Shown here piece after piece: positions 14,001-23,463 of a DNA stretch of 64,000 bases. The DNA is from Gavia stellata (lineage: Eukaryota; Chordata; Aves; Gaviiformes; Gaviidae). The stretch is from the NCBI RefSeq assembly GCF_030936135.1, contig NC_082594.1:18253553-18317552 (forward strand). The letters run 5' to 3'. Both the position numbers and the translations under genes were made by a program. Numbering within the stretch: position 1 is the stretch's first letter; every line of letters starts with the position of its first letter. The notes below the pieces were generated by a model that was not told the origin of the DNA, did not search any database, and saw only the letters and a program-made list of their open reading frames with translations.

Positions 14001-17000
14001 AATCCACAGACCACGCTGAAGACAACAGCCACGCTGAAGAAAACACTACAGTAGAGATTTGACGTTTTAAGGGTAAGGATGCATTACTGATTGCTGCATC
14101 ATTCTCCCATTTTTTGCCAAAATAGATAATTTGAACATAAAGGCTATTGATCTCATGCAGTTGGCCCACTTACTTACCCCTTTGATTAGCAGAAAATCCT
14201 GTGGAATTCTGCATGCTCCTAAAAAATAAAGCAGGTGACAGAAATAAAAGGAGCACAATGGAAACACTCAGCAACACAGTGCTATACCATCTATTGCATA
14301 GTTAATGTCAGTCTGGTCCCAACCACACATTACTTCAGGAAGCTTCAACCTACTGATTGTTGTTTTTATTCTTTTAAAAACAATGGTCACGGATTCTTCA
14401 AATGAAGCTTACTGTTATATATTTGATCAAGTAACCACAACGGTATCGGATTCTAAATGAGTCATAGTATATTGTTTTATTACAGGAAGGCCACATAATC
14501 ACACTAATGCTCTGCTTACCTGCTAGTCCTGCCTTAAAATTTTGAAATGTCTACTCAACTACCAACTCTCACATACTTATCTCTTTCATCATCTCTCAGA
14601 TGCAATAGAAAGCAAAACCATTCTCATACCATGATAAAGGGAGTTTAACAACATAGGGCCTTGCTTTTAGGGTGAAATTTTACTTTCTTGATTTCAAAAC
14701 TATATTACCTGATCTGAGAAAGCGTATAGTCTAATTTTTTCCACAGAGATGACATCATTGCTGGAACTTCAGTTGTTGTTTCTAAAATAAACCATTAAAA
14801 AAACCATTTTAGATGCCTAATACAGGTACTTGAAAAAAGTAAAATCACATGCTAATTATTATGGGGTGTTTCAGACATCATCTAACTTTAGATGTATAGT
14901 TGCCTTCTTAATACTCTGTTATTTAGAGAGCCCTAACTCCTAATTTAAGAGCTTTGATATGAACACATACTCATCATGGATACAGTTCTCAATTTTAGAA
15001 GCCTAAATGAAACTGAGGCAGAGACATTCATCATGATAATTCTCAATGGAATCTACACGTGATTTTGACTCCTGGGCAAACACATGCTAACCTAACCTAA
15101 CTAACTTCTGGAAATGGCATTCATACTCCCAAGTCACTTGTGTGCTTTTGAAAATTGTAACCCAGCAGACAGCCCTTTAAAAGTAATGGTTTATTTTAAG
15201 ACGTCACTCAAACAGGTAAAAACACTTGGTATTATTGAAGCACAGAACATTAAAGTATAAATGAAAAGATGTAAGCAGATCCATTTACAAAGTTTTTCAA
15301 GGAGTCAAGTACAAAGTATTCTGAAGAAAGTATGTTTGTGTCTTAGTTATCATTTCTAGTAAACCTAGTGTGAAATGAAAAACCATTCAAAAATCTTCCA
15401 AACATAACATGTCTTAAAGTGCGAGTCACAGAACTAAGCACTACTAAAATCTGATCGTAGAACATTTATCAAAAATTCTAAGACTTGGCAACATTAAGAA
15501 GCTCAAGAACTGCTTTTAACCACAGAAAAAGCTCTAACTCTGTCTCTACTATTCATACACAATATTAATTTATTCTGGATTTATTTTAATTACTTTTAAA
15601 AACAAGACAACAAACATTTCACACCATAGGACTCTTCCTGGTTATTTATCTCACAATAAACAGTGTAATTTTACATTTTGCACACTTTGTGCTTATATTA
15701 TATCTTTGTGCTTTATTACATTAGGATTTCGGCTCAAATTTGAAGTGAAAGCATACGCTGGCAAATCCAAACTAAGATAATCAATTAATTTTGCTCACAA
15801 GATGCTGATCTAATTGGCCGTTGTCTACCTAATATGGAAACCTTCAACTTCTAGCATAGATGGGGGATTGTGCCAAGTCCAAATATAGGTGGCGACATTA
15901 CCCCTTCCTCAAGGAGTTCATAACAGCTAAAGAAGAAAAATAAATAAATAAATCTCATTCTGAAGGCTTACCTTTTGTTTTCATGGCGACATATTCATTA
16001 AGAATAGTTGTCAAGTTTTTCCCACACAGGGACTAGAAAAAAACATAAGAATCTTAGAATCTTCACTAATAACTTATACTTCATCTGCTTTATCACATTA
16101 TATTTAAGCAGTTCTTTAGAAGACTGCAACATGCTGACCCTCAACACAGGGAACTGTACTTTATGTTGCTGGTGCTGAGTTGTCTCACACTAGGTAGAGA
16201 GCGATCTATGGAACAAAATGCCACTACAAACACAAAACCTGGAGTGCTTGATCTCATCATACAACACTGGTATAGTAGTTAGAGCTGCATGACCTCCACT
16301 CATCTTTGTTATTATGGAAAAAAGACACAAGAATAAGACGATGAACACCTGTTAACAGAGTAATAAGCATGTATCATTCCAGAACATAACATGCATTAAG
16401 ATGCAAACATGAAGAGAACTTCTGCCTAAAGTAAAATAACAGTCACATGGATTCAACTTTCATATCGTATTTATTTGTTCTGCTATTTCAGGTCAAACAG
16501 AGAATTAAGTTTTTCAAGTTACCACTATCATTTGCTGTACCTTCTTTTGTTGATAGTGGAAACTCTACAGTGTATGACAAATACAGCCCTTTATTGCAAG
16601 TATTTTGAGCTGCAGTGAGACTCTTTTCTTAAACACTATCATATCATCACTTTTCTATGAAAAATGGGAAAAATGTTTCTACTGAGAAAAGGAAGATAAT
16701 TAAAAACTCTAAGAATCTGGATAACCTATTTACATTTGTTTTTTCTAATTCTTGCTGGCCATGGCTTGGTTCTCAATTCCCTCCCCTCAAAGTACAGATG
16801 ACTACACACTTGTAAATGAAATAAGTTCAATGGTCTGTTTTGAATAGGTGCATCAGGACCTCAGATCTCAGAAAATATTTCCACAGATTTTGAATACTGT
16901 GGACAAAATCCCAGACCATATAATTAACTGATATATTAGAAGAATGAAATGGAAAGAAGATGCACATATTAACATTAAAAGGTTGATACACAGCAATATC

Positions 17001-20000
17001 TAAACCCTGTAATTTGCATACTATATTAAAAAAAATCCCATTTTGTATATGTTAAAAATGCAAAGTATCTAATTAGCCTGTAGCTATATGAACATATCTA
17101 CATATGTAGCTACACACTGTATTTATGCACACCGAAAGTTCCACCTTTCACTTGGGACAAAGCAGATGATGCTGATCAAAGAGGAAGCTGAACTGAAGCA
17201 GTTTTTGTCAACAAAATTTGGTAGCCTTAGATAAAGCTGGGGTACCTTACCTAAATATTGAATATGTACTTGAAATGGAACATTACCAGCTGCTGTGCCT
17301 AAGATAGGAAAGCAACCTCCAATAAATACCAAGAGCAGCCCTGAAATCAATAAAACCCTTGCGACACCCTTCCATAAATCAATCTCAAAGCTAAAAAGCA
17401 GACTAAATGTAATATACTGAAACCAATTTGTGTATTTTACACTTAAGTGTTTCTTAGTAAGATTAAATAGTAGAACACTAACATCATAGGATGCAAAAAA
17501 CCCCAAACAAAAAAAACCCAAACAGAGGGGACAATCTAACCATTTTAAGCAGCATTTGAGAAATAACTGTTACACTGAGAAAACTCTATTTTCTTTTCCA
17601 TGTATGCAAGACAATTTAACTTTCTGCTTTGCAAATACAAACTCACTAGCAAGCAGGCTGGAATAATCCCATCCTCTGTACAGTGCTCTGCATATTCCTT
17701 CAAATCTGAGCTTTCCAAAATAAACTCACGGCAAGTAGCTAGAAGTTTCTCCTGTTGTAAATATCCTGCAACAGATCAGACAGAAAATTTTGCTATTTCA
17801 TTCATCACTTCTGCTCAATAGGTATCAAAGCATTAACATAACCAGCTGCATACAGTGTTGAAATAATCAGGTAAAGATTTGTATGTTAGACAAGGAAAGT
17901 GAAGTTATTTTCAAAGAGCATATATCTTGCAAAGTATTTCTTTAGTAGTTAAAACCAGAAAGAGCACAAAATATTATTGATATTATACTGCCTTTACAAA
18001 CTATTCAAGACTGGAAGTGAGACAATATAGACAATTTCTGATTGATCTTTAATACAGACAATAAAAGTTCAAACAACCCAGTTTGATAATTAAATGGAAT
18101 TCTACAATACTTCGTTAATAAAATGCATTGCTGCATAATAATAACTCTCCATCTATCCTCCTGTTTCAAAATAGGCAAAACCTGTGCAGCTTTTACAACA
18201 GTATATAAGATTTGTTCAAAAAAATTGGCATTGTACAAAGATTAAGAACAGAAAAAGTTTTTGCCCCGCCCCCCCCCGTAATTTTCATTTCGAAGAGAAG
18301 TACTAGCTGCAACTTGTGCCCTGTACACACCCCAAGACTCAGTAGTTACCTTAACAGGAAGTACACCGAAAAAGTATACTTTTTCAAAATTCCATTCCTC
18401 AGCATATATGTTCTGCTTTAATCAAACTTTTTAAGCCCTGCTTTAATCTTCAAATACTCTAAACATTAAAAGATAGAATTAGAGCAATCTGAATGAAGGA
18501 TTTTAGAACAAAGAGCCACAAAAGAAAATGCCTCTTCTTGCTTGTAGCAGAACTGAACACGCAGTTTTGAAGAAAGGATAAAATATGTGCCTAATTATAC
18601 AACAAAGGATATATATACATTATCATATCTATTTCAGTGGACCCCCAAAATGGTCCACCTCAGTATGGGAATCACTATAGAAAAATGCAGCCTTTAAGTT
18701 TGCATGAAGACAAGTATCTTTCAGCAGATCTGAGTATAGCTGGAAAAAACCAGATCATATTTCAGACACATAAGCTCTTGTTCAGGTCTTCAACAAATAA
18801 GCAAACTTGAAAGTCAAACACAGTTTGGGAATAACCACTGTGAGTTTAATCACGGTGTATGAGCCGGCCTATCCAACAGAAAACATTAGTGGTACCTATT
18901 TAGTTTTTCAAATACGTTTTGCTAGAAAACTCTCAAGCCACAAAATGCTGGAAGCTGAAAGTGTATTTTGGGGAAACACAATTATATGCCAGTCTTATTC
19001 CTATCTACCATACCATCCACTGTTGACCAGGATGGAAGGAAGACAGGGTATTAGGCTAGGTGGAGCTTTGATCTGTGCTGGTATGGCTGTTGTTACAATC
19101 AAACTCATCTGGACAGTCACGTAAAAAGTCGCAATTTTTCTTTCTTGAACCTACTACTACAGTATTGCAAGGGATGACCAAATGCTTGCATACAGGCACA
19201 TTTGGAACATACATCAATTTCCTGCAAAATAAGGCATTCCAATGTTCAAAAATTGCTGAATTAAGATCTTCTGTGCAACTGAACTGAACTGCTTGTGCAC
19301 ACACTGTATAATGACATAACAGTACACAATCTTTAACACCACCAAAACCAAATTAAAGGCACAAAAGGTAGACTACCTTCTGAACTAGGAATGATTCAAT
19401 ATTTTGTTCTATCTTAAGAAATGTAAAGACACACATCTAACTCACAGTACAAATTCACTCTTACGTTAATTAGAAAAAGAGAAGTTTTCTTTTCTTCACT
19501 ATGAGGGTGGTGAGGCACTGGAACAGGTTGCCCAGAGAAGTTGTGGATGGCCCAACCCTGGAAGTGTTCAAGGCCAGGTTGGACGGGGCTTTGAGCAACC
19601 TGGTCTAGTGGAAGGCATCCCTGCCTGTGGCAGCTGGGTTGCAACTAGATGACCTTTAGGGTCCCTTCCAACTCAAACCATTCTATGATTCTTATGTGTT
19701 TTTCTATGGGTGATCTCATACTAACATTTTAGTTTTGTTTCTTAAACCAATATTCATCAACCTTCACCACACAAGAAAGACTTATTAGAGAGGGAAAAAT
19801 AAAATAAAAAAAAAAAAAGATGGAAGAGCAGCTGCACTGGGAAGCCTGTTTATCCGCCCAAATTCAGAGGTGCCTCACGGAAGAGGAATCCCTATTAGAA
19901 GACAGAAATAGCTACAAGGAATATCCTGTTTTACAACCTCAGGTTGCTCAGAAGTTTTCTAGACATGATGCATGCACCATGCCACAACAGACACAAGATA

Positions 20001-21269
20001 GGATGGATCATCCTTAGTATGCATGACATTGCCAAGATTGTATACTACGTCTGCAAGTCTCTGGTAAGCATGCGAGATAAGCTTTCTACCCAGAATCTTG
20101 TAACATATTTTTTTTATAGAAAAGTACAGCAAGAGATCTCCCTTGCATGATTTTAAATCTTCTTTTACAATGCATGGAGTTTCTAAAAATCCTCTATTAC
20201 TTCATGATTATAAAAACATTGCATCTCTTACCAGCCTTGTTTCTCAAGAGAGTAGCAAGAAACATTTCGGGTAGTATTTAAAAATAAATTGTGCTGGAGG
20301 GAACGCTAAAGAAAAAACTCAGCCATTATGGCTTTGGATTAAAAAAAAAAAACTGTGGACAACTGAAAACAGAATCGCACAATGCAAGCTGCCAGGAAAT
20401 CCTGCCACCTGTGCCAACAGGTGCTTACGTGTGGGACTTAAATACGTGGGTCATATTTTTGATTGCCATCCATTTTTTATTATCTTTGGCAGTATCCAAA
20501 TAATCCAAAGCACACAGTCATTTTAAAAACTCCCTGTCTGCTGCCGACATCCTGAACACACTTACTCTGCGCTTTTCACAGGCACTGAACAAACCCGAAC
20601 TCTCAATGCAGCCTCACAGGTGACAGAAACAGGGAGGGAAATAAAAATCAGCTGAATGTTAACCTAGCCTCCTCTGGTGTTTTGGACCACCCTTGCATTC
20701 CTCCTGTAATCAGGCACTTTATTAAACCCCATTCACCCGGCAGCTGTCTGTAGGAGGACACCGGAGACCACCACATTTTCTCGAACTCGTGGAAAACCCG
20801 AGTTCGGGACACGGCCGGGGAGCAGCACGGCCCGGCCCGCACGGCCTGGCGGGCTGCCCTGCGCCCGCGGCGGCTCCAGGGGCCCGCAAGTCCCTCAAGA
20901 CCGAGCTGCGTTTGTTTCCTACTAGCGACCGGACCGGAGGGGGCCGCGGGGGACAGCCCGGAGACCGCCGGTCCCGGGACTACGCCTCGGCGGCAGAGGC
21001 AGTGACAACCCCAGCCCAGGGGAGACGAGCGCGATGCGGTCGAGGGTCAAGGGCGCAGCCGCTTCACTCTCCTGCCGCGCCAAGGGCGCTGCCGGCGGCT
21101 GACAATCCCCAGCACAGCCTCGCCGGCGCGGCCGCCGCCTGCCCCCCCGCCCCCCGCCCCGGCCGTCCCCGCCGCGCTTCAGGGGCGAGCGGCGACCCCG
21201 CCCCGCCCTCGCTCGCTCGCTCACTCACTCACCCAGCACCAGCCGGGCCACGTCGGACGGCAGCAGCAT
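2011..21269 (-). CDS. NPAT: NPAT, nuclear protein of the ATM locus / histone gene coactivator (spliced, C-terminus off window)
   Basis: NPAT works in histone locus bodies in the nucleus. After phosphorylation by cyclin E-CDK2 it activates replication-dependent histone genes at S-phase entry (family knowledge). Sixteen coding exons were read on the minus strand; their phases join without a break into 1054 codons plus two bases. In order: a LisH dimerisation motif at residues about 3-35; a basic, Arg/Lys-rich stretch around 110-125 and again at 210-220; a conserved acidic block at 310-351 ending in DLFD (347-350); a long Ser/Thr-rich low-complexity region in one large exon (396-960); then a conserved block around 961-1035. 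Two CDK-type sites, SPAK and SPTK (S810, S814), match the human CDK2 sites S775 and S779. Human NPAT is about 1427 residues, so roughly the last quarter lies left of base 1. The gene is head to head with ATM across a shared CpG island. Identification is near certain; individual splice sites are inferred. Confidence 0.97.
3141..3249 (-). CDS. NPAT: NPAT coding exon 15
   Basis: 109 bases, residues 1000-1035, acceptor tttcaag, donor GTACCT. It encodes a well conserved stretch, [19 protein letters not shown], followed by IPPKSQK, close to human NPAT. Confidence 0.95.
3342..3457 (-). CDS. NPAT: NPAT coding exon 14
   Basis: 116 bases, residues 961-999, acceptor attttttag, donor GTAGCA. It contains [20 protein letters not shown], nearly identical to human, and SVVGQNGN. 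Only 92 bases of intron separate it from exon 15. Confidence 0.95.
3752..3818 (+). repeat. CR1 3'-end fragment
   Basis: The stretch ttggacttgatgatcttaaa followed by ttccaaccta and the repeated attctatgattct terminus is the CR1 3' end in plus orientation, in the NPAT intron between exons 14 and 13. Confidence 0.9.
4389..4452 (+). repeat. Imperfect tandem duplication, pyrimidine-rich
   Basis: Two copies of a unit of about 30 bases, each with attctat, a CT-rich stretch and ctatgaaaaat, lie back to back. Confidence 0.75.
5263..6957 (-). CDS. NPAT: NPAT coding exon 13 (large central exon)
   Basis: 1695 bases, residues 396-960, acceptor gttttacag, donor GTAATC. Ser/Thr/Asn-rich and probably disordered overall, with three conserved islands: [13 protein letters not shown] near 780-790, [15 protein letters not shown] at about 804-818 carrying the CDK2-type sites S810 and S814, and [19 protein letters not shown] near 878-896. 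PNFPQ at the end leads into exon 14. Its size agrees with the single large central exon of human NPAT. Confidence 0.97.
7751..7882 (-). CDS. NPAT: NPAT coding exon 12
   Basis: 132 bases, residues about 352-395, acceptor gaaaacag, donor GTAGGT. Weakly conserved acidic peptide containing [20 protein letters not shown]. Both borders keep phase 1. Confidence 0.88.
8402..8498 (-). CDS. NPAT: NPAT coding exon 11 (acidic DLFD block)
   Basis: 97 bases, residues 320-351, acceptor ttttctcag, donor GTAGGG. It encodes [20 protein letters not shown], then [11 protein letters not shown]; almost identical to human. This acidic segment belongs to the transactivation part of the protein. Confidence 0.97.
8499..10249 (-). 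other. NPAT: NPAT intron between exons 10 and 11
   Basis: About 1.75 kb with no exon, no CR1 and no clear repeat. Short plus-strand open frames near 9.26-9.72 kb show no recognisable protein. I see nothing further. Confidence 0.65.
10250..10337 (-). CDS. NPAT: NPAT coding exon 10
   Basis: 88 bases, residues about 290-319, acceptor tgtttcag, donor GTAGGT. Peptide [10 protein letters not shown] and [10 protein letters not shown] match human NPAT. Confidence 0.95.
10423..10514 (-). CDS. NPAT: NPAT coding exon 9
   Basis: 92 bases, residues 260-289, acceptor ttttccag, donor GTAATA. It encodes [20 protein letters not shown], then LAENINKIL, conserved with human. Confidence 0.96.
11014..11146 (-). 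CDS. NPAT: NPAT coding exon 8
   Basis: 133 bases, residues about 215-259, acceptor tgtttcag, donor GTGAGT chosen because it alone keeps phase 0 into exon 9. Peptide [20 protein letters not shown] aligns with human. A competing GTAACT lies 11 bases upstream. Confidence 0.9.
11147..12308 (-). other. NPAT: NPAT intron between exons 7 and 8
   Basis: AT-rich intron of about 1.16 kb. No repeat family or conserved element recognised. Confidence 0.65.
12309..12390 (-). CDS. NPAT: NPAT coding exon 7
   Basis: 82 bases, residues about 188-214, acceptor ataaagcag, donor GTAAAG. Ends in LLSPGRRK, matching human MSPGRRK; a basic S/P-containing patch. Confidence 0.92.
12895..13125 (-). CDS. NPAT: NPAT coding exon 6
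   Basis: 231 bases, residues about 111-187, acceptor atctccag, donor GTAAGT. Starts [16 protein letters not shown], the basic segment conserved in human, then becomes Ser/Gln-rich with little conservation. Confidence 0.94.
13126..14177 (-). other. NPAT: NPAT intron between exons 5 and 6
   Basis: About 1.05 kb of AT-rich intron; nothing recognised. Confidence 0.65.
14178..14218 (-). CDS. NPAT: NPAT coding exon 5 (micro-exon-sized)
   Basis: Forty-one bases, residues about 97-110, acceptor ttttttag, donor GTAAGT. Peptide [13 protein letters not shown] corresponds to human SMQSSPRFAGSQR; phase enters 2 and leaves 1. Confidence 0.92.
14709..14781 (-). CDS. NPAT: NPAT coding exon 4
   Basis: Seventy-three bases, residues about 73-96, acceptor ttattttag, donor GTAATA. 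Peptide [20 protein letters not shown] is nearly identical to human. Confidence 0.96.
14782..15971 (-). other. NPAT: NPAT intron between exons 3 and 4
   Basis: About 1.19 kb of AT-rich sequence. No repeat or conserved element seen. Confidence 0.65.
15972..16032 (-). CDS. NPAT: NPAT coding exon 3
   Basis: Sixty-one bases, residues 53-72, acceptor tttttctag, donor GTAAGC. Peptide [20 protein letters not shown] differs from human by one residue (F to C). Confidence 0.97.
16033..17646 (-). other. NPAT: NPAT intron between exons 2 and 3
   Basis: About 1.6 kb, AT-rich. A minus-strand open frame at 17.12-17.52 kb is hydrophobic by composition only and shows no homology I recognise. Nothing else seen. 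Confidence 0.65.
17647..17765 (-). CDS. NPAT: NPAT coding exon 2 (LisH motif)
   Basis: 119 bases, residues 13-52, acceptor ctgttgcag, donor GTGAGT. It encodes [19 protein letters not shown], then [14 protein letters not shown]. This is most of the LisH helix pair (Y-L, then T-C-x-x-F-I-x-E-S) and agrees closely with human. Confidence 0.97.
17766..20780 (-). other. NPAT: NPAT intron 1, distal part
   Basis: AT-rich intron upstream of exon 2 that grades into the CpG island. It holds a nine-base C run near 18269-18277, one CR1 copy at 19488-19692 and an A-rich tract at about 19800-19820. No exon recognised. Confidence 0.65.
19488..19692 (+). repeat. CR1 3' fragment
   Basis: Plus-strand CR1 tail: atgagggtggtgaggcactg, then gttgcccagag, ggccaggttggacggggct and the ending ccattctatgattct. 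Well preserved, hence fairly recent, and antisense to NPAT. Confidence 0.95.
21233..21269 (-). CDS. NPAT: NPAT coding exon 1 with start codon
   Basis: The start codon is at 21269-21267 with G at -3. Twelve codons ([12 protein letters not shown]) plus one base precede the donor GTGAGTGAGTGA. The peptide is identical to human NPAT and begins the LisH motif. The 5'UTR extends into the CpG island. Confidence 0.97.
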
Positions 21270-21659
21270 GGCCCGAGGCGGCGAGGGGAACAGAGGAGGA
21301 GGGAGGGGAGGCAGCGGAACAGAGCTCCCAGAGGCGCAGCGCGGCCGCCCCGCCACCGAGGGGAAGGCGCGGAAACTCCGCCAGCCACCGCCGCGCCCGG
21401 CCCCTTCCGCCGGAACCCGCCGCCGCCGCGCATCCGCTTCCAGGTCCGCCACACGTGCGCGCCGGTCCGCTCCGCGCCGCCGGGAGGAGGGGAGGGCGCG
21501 CGCTGCAGCCGCGGGCGGCCGCTCTCCCCGGTCTGCTCCCGCCGCCCGCCAGGCCGCTCGGAGGTGGCCCCGCTCCCTTCCGACGCGCACTGGGCCGCGG
21601 TGGCGACGCGGCCTCCCTCCGCCCGAGGCTCCGTGGCCCTGAGGGGCTGTTCGGGCTTC

Positions 21660-21738
21660 CCGTGCCTTGCCCGGGCTCCAGTCCCGGGGGGAGGGTGGTG
21701 AGCCCCGCCCTTAGCCCCGCCACCCCTGGGCGGCTGAG
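21660..21738 (+). other. ATM: Possible ATM non-coding exon 1 (3' border)
   Basis: ATM has a non-coding first exon in other vertebrates. The best plus-strand donor in the island is GAG|GTGAGG ending at 21738; another GTGAGC lies near 21699-21704. The 5' boundary is arbitrary because no transcription start can be read. Confidence 0.35.
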
Positions 21739-23361
21739 GTGAGGGGCCGGGGCGTGGGCGGGCGACGGCCTCGGGTGCGGGCCCCTGAGGGCTCGGCGCG
21801 TGCCGTGGGACGCCAGCGGGGGCGGGGGGCGGCCTCGGGGGCGTGTCGGGAGAGCCAGAGCTCGTCCGGTGGGAGCGGCGGGATGGCGCCCGCGGGTTGT
21901 AATTGCCCTGCACGCTTGTGTGGAGCGCTTTCTGGATGCTTAGTAAACACCTCCCCGTGGTTGGTTTGTTGTTGTGTTTCTGCCGTGCCCTATGTAATTA
22001 TTATAGCGGGTGGACGTGATCATAATACGGTGGCTGTAGAACTGTGTAACTAGTAAGGGAAATAGTAGACGGATTCAGCCTTAGGCATTCTTCACTGTTG
22101 CTATTGTGGCGGTTGAAATACCGTTAAATACAAACGAGAGGGCTGACTTCTTCTGCTTTGATACCCAGTCCCTACAACGTACAACCCATGTTGCCACAAT
22201 TCTCGGGCAACTATTTTTCAGCCCGTCAGCATTTTAGAAGCCATTAGTGTTTAAAAAGTTGCTTCTTCCTTTCATTTCGGCAAAAGCAGCAAGTTAGTAG
22301 AGGAACAGTTCATCATCTAAATGAGTTCAGTTGTACAGTACAGCCAGCCTTCACCCTTACGACGTTTTCCTTTTCATACACACCTGATCAGTCACCATAT
22401 CTCTGATCATACTTAGTTCCAGCCTGATCTTGATTGAAGCCGAAGGAAATAAATGTACTGTAAGGCAGTAGATAGTTAAAGTTTTATTTGTCTGAATGGA
22501 TATTTTTATATTCTCACTTCAGTGCTCAAGGTGCAGTGCTATGCATCGTGAACACCCATTCTAAATGGCTTATTGCAGCCTCAGCAGCATATTCTTGGAG
22601 TTACTTCCAACCTGTCTTACCTGTCTTTTTCAGACAGAGTTTCTCTTGGGGCTGCTTTAAAGGGGTAAAAGGAGAAGCATGGAAGTTGTATACAATGTCG
22701 TTGTCATGATCTGCATCAGCATAACTTTATGTAAACCAGACATGCAAGGTCTAGCTAATTCCAACCTCTGTTGAAGGAGATGAGGCATAATTTTAAGCGG
22801 TCACAGAAGAAAAGTTGTTTCCTCTTACGATTGATACTTGAGCATCCTTTGACATGTTGAGTCCAGAGGGATTTGTCAATATGATAGTGCATACCTGTGA
22901 AAATGTAGGATGTGAGAGAAGAGAGAGTTTTCAAAGTGCTACCTTCTGGCAGCATCAGGTTAAGACAGCTACTGATAACAGCTGTCTACTGAAAGTTAGT
23001 GCTTTTTGCCTGAATGTGTTCAGCTCTGTGTCATTTTAATCTTATTATAATTTCACTCCATATTGTCTGACCAACTTATTACCACTTACAAAAAGGGCGG
23101 AAATCAGAGTCATGTGAAGGGGATCTCTGCTGTTATTCTTTACAATTGTTGCCTGCGGGAATAGATTACATTCTTGACATGAGACTTTGCTTCAGTCTTG
23201 TGACCAATAAGACTAACCCAGAGACAAATGAGTGAAATAACATGTGTGGTTGTGATTGATACTGGATTTTCAGTATATTGCATTTCCAACTTTTGGACTG
23301 GTTGACTGGGCTGTGTGTTAAATAAAATAATTACTGTTTTATCCTTTTCTTCTGTTTGCAG
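21739..23361 (+). other. ATM: Probable ATM intron 1
   Basis: From the CpG island the composition drops to AT-rich by about 22.0 kb. No repeat family or second exon was recognised before the acceptor at 23361. Confidence 0.55.
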
Positions 23362-23391
23362 ATACAAATGACTCTTCTGTTAAACTGAACC
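23362..23391 (+). promoter_or_regulatory. ATM: ATM 5'UTR piece in exon 2 with a six-codon upstream ORF
   Basis: After acceptor ctgtttgcag the exon has 30 untranslated bases. An ATG at 23368 opens MTLLLN and stops at TGA 23386-23388, three bases before the ATM start codon. Confidence 0.8.
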
Positions 23392-23463
23392 ATGAGTCTT
23401 GCATTACATGATCTGCTCATTTGTTGTCGTCGCCTTGAAAATGAGAAAGCTGTGGAGCGAAGG
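23392..23463 (+). CDS. ATM: ATM coding exon 2 (start codon)
   Basis: Seventy-two bases, residues 1-24, the human length. It begins [20 protein letters not shown]; donor AGG|GTAACA. The start is fixed by homology and A at -3. It holds the first half of the TAN motif. Confidence 0.97.

Larger units (their letters stand above)
20780..21900. promoter_or_regulatory. CpG-island bidirectional promoter shared by NPAT and ATM
   Basis: A sharply bounded GC-rich, CpG-dense block in an otherwise AT-rich window. It covers NPAT exon 1 and the likely ATM first exon. GC boxes (ccccgcccc) occur near 21196-21205 and ggggcgggg-type near 21816-21832. A CACGTG E-box is at 21452-21457. An E2F-like tttccgcgc (minus strand, 21367-21375) is one base off the usual spacing. 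No TATA box was seen near either start. A shared CpG-island promoter for ATM and NPAT is known in mammals; exact transcription starts cannot be read here. Confidence 0.88.

Noticed and set aside
17123..17521. A hydrophobic 132-codon minus-strand frame in an NPAT intron
   Set aside because: T/A-rich composition produces hydrophobic codons by chance; no splice support and no recognised family.
20789..21742. A 317-codon open frame on the plus strand, with several overlapping frames on the other strand
   Set aside because: It lies in the CpG island, where high GC removes stop codons. The translation is Ala/Pro/Arg/Gly-rich with no domain and overlaps NPAT exon 1.
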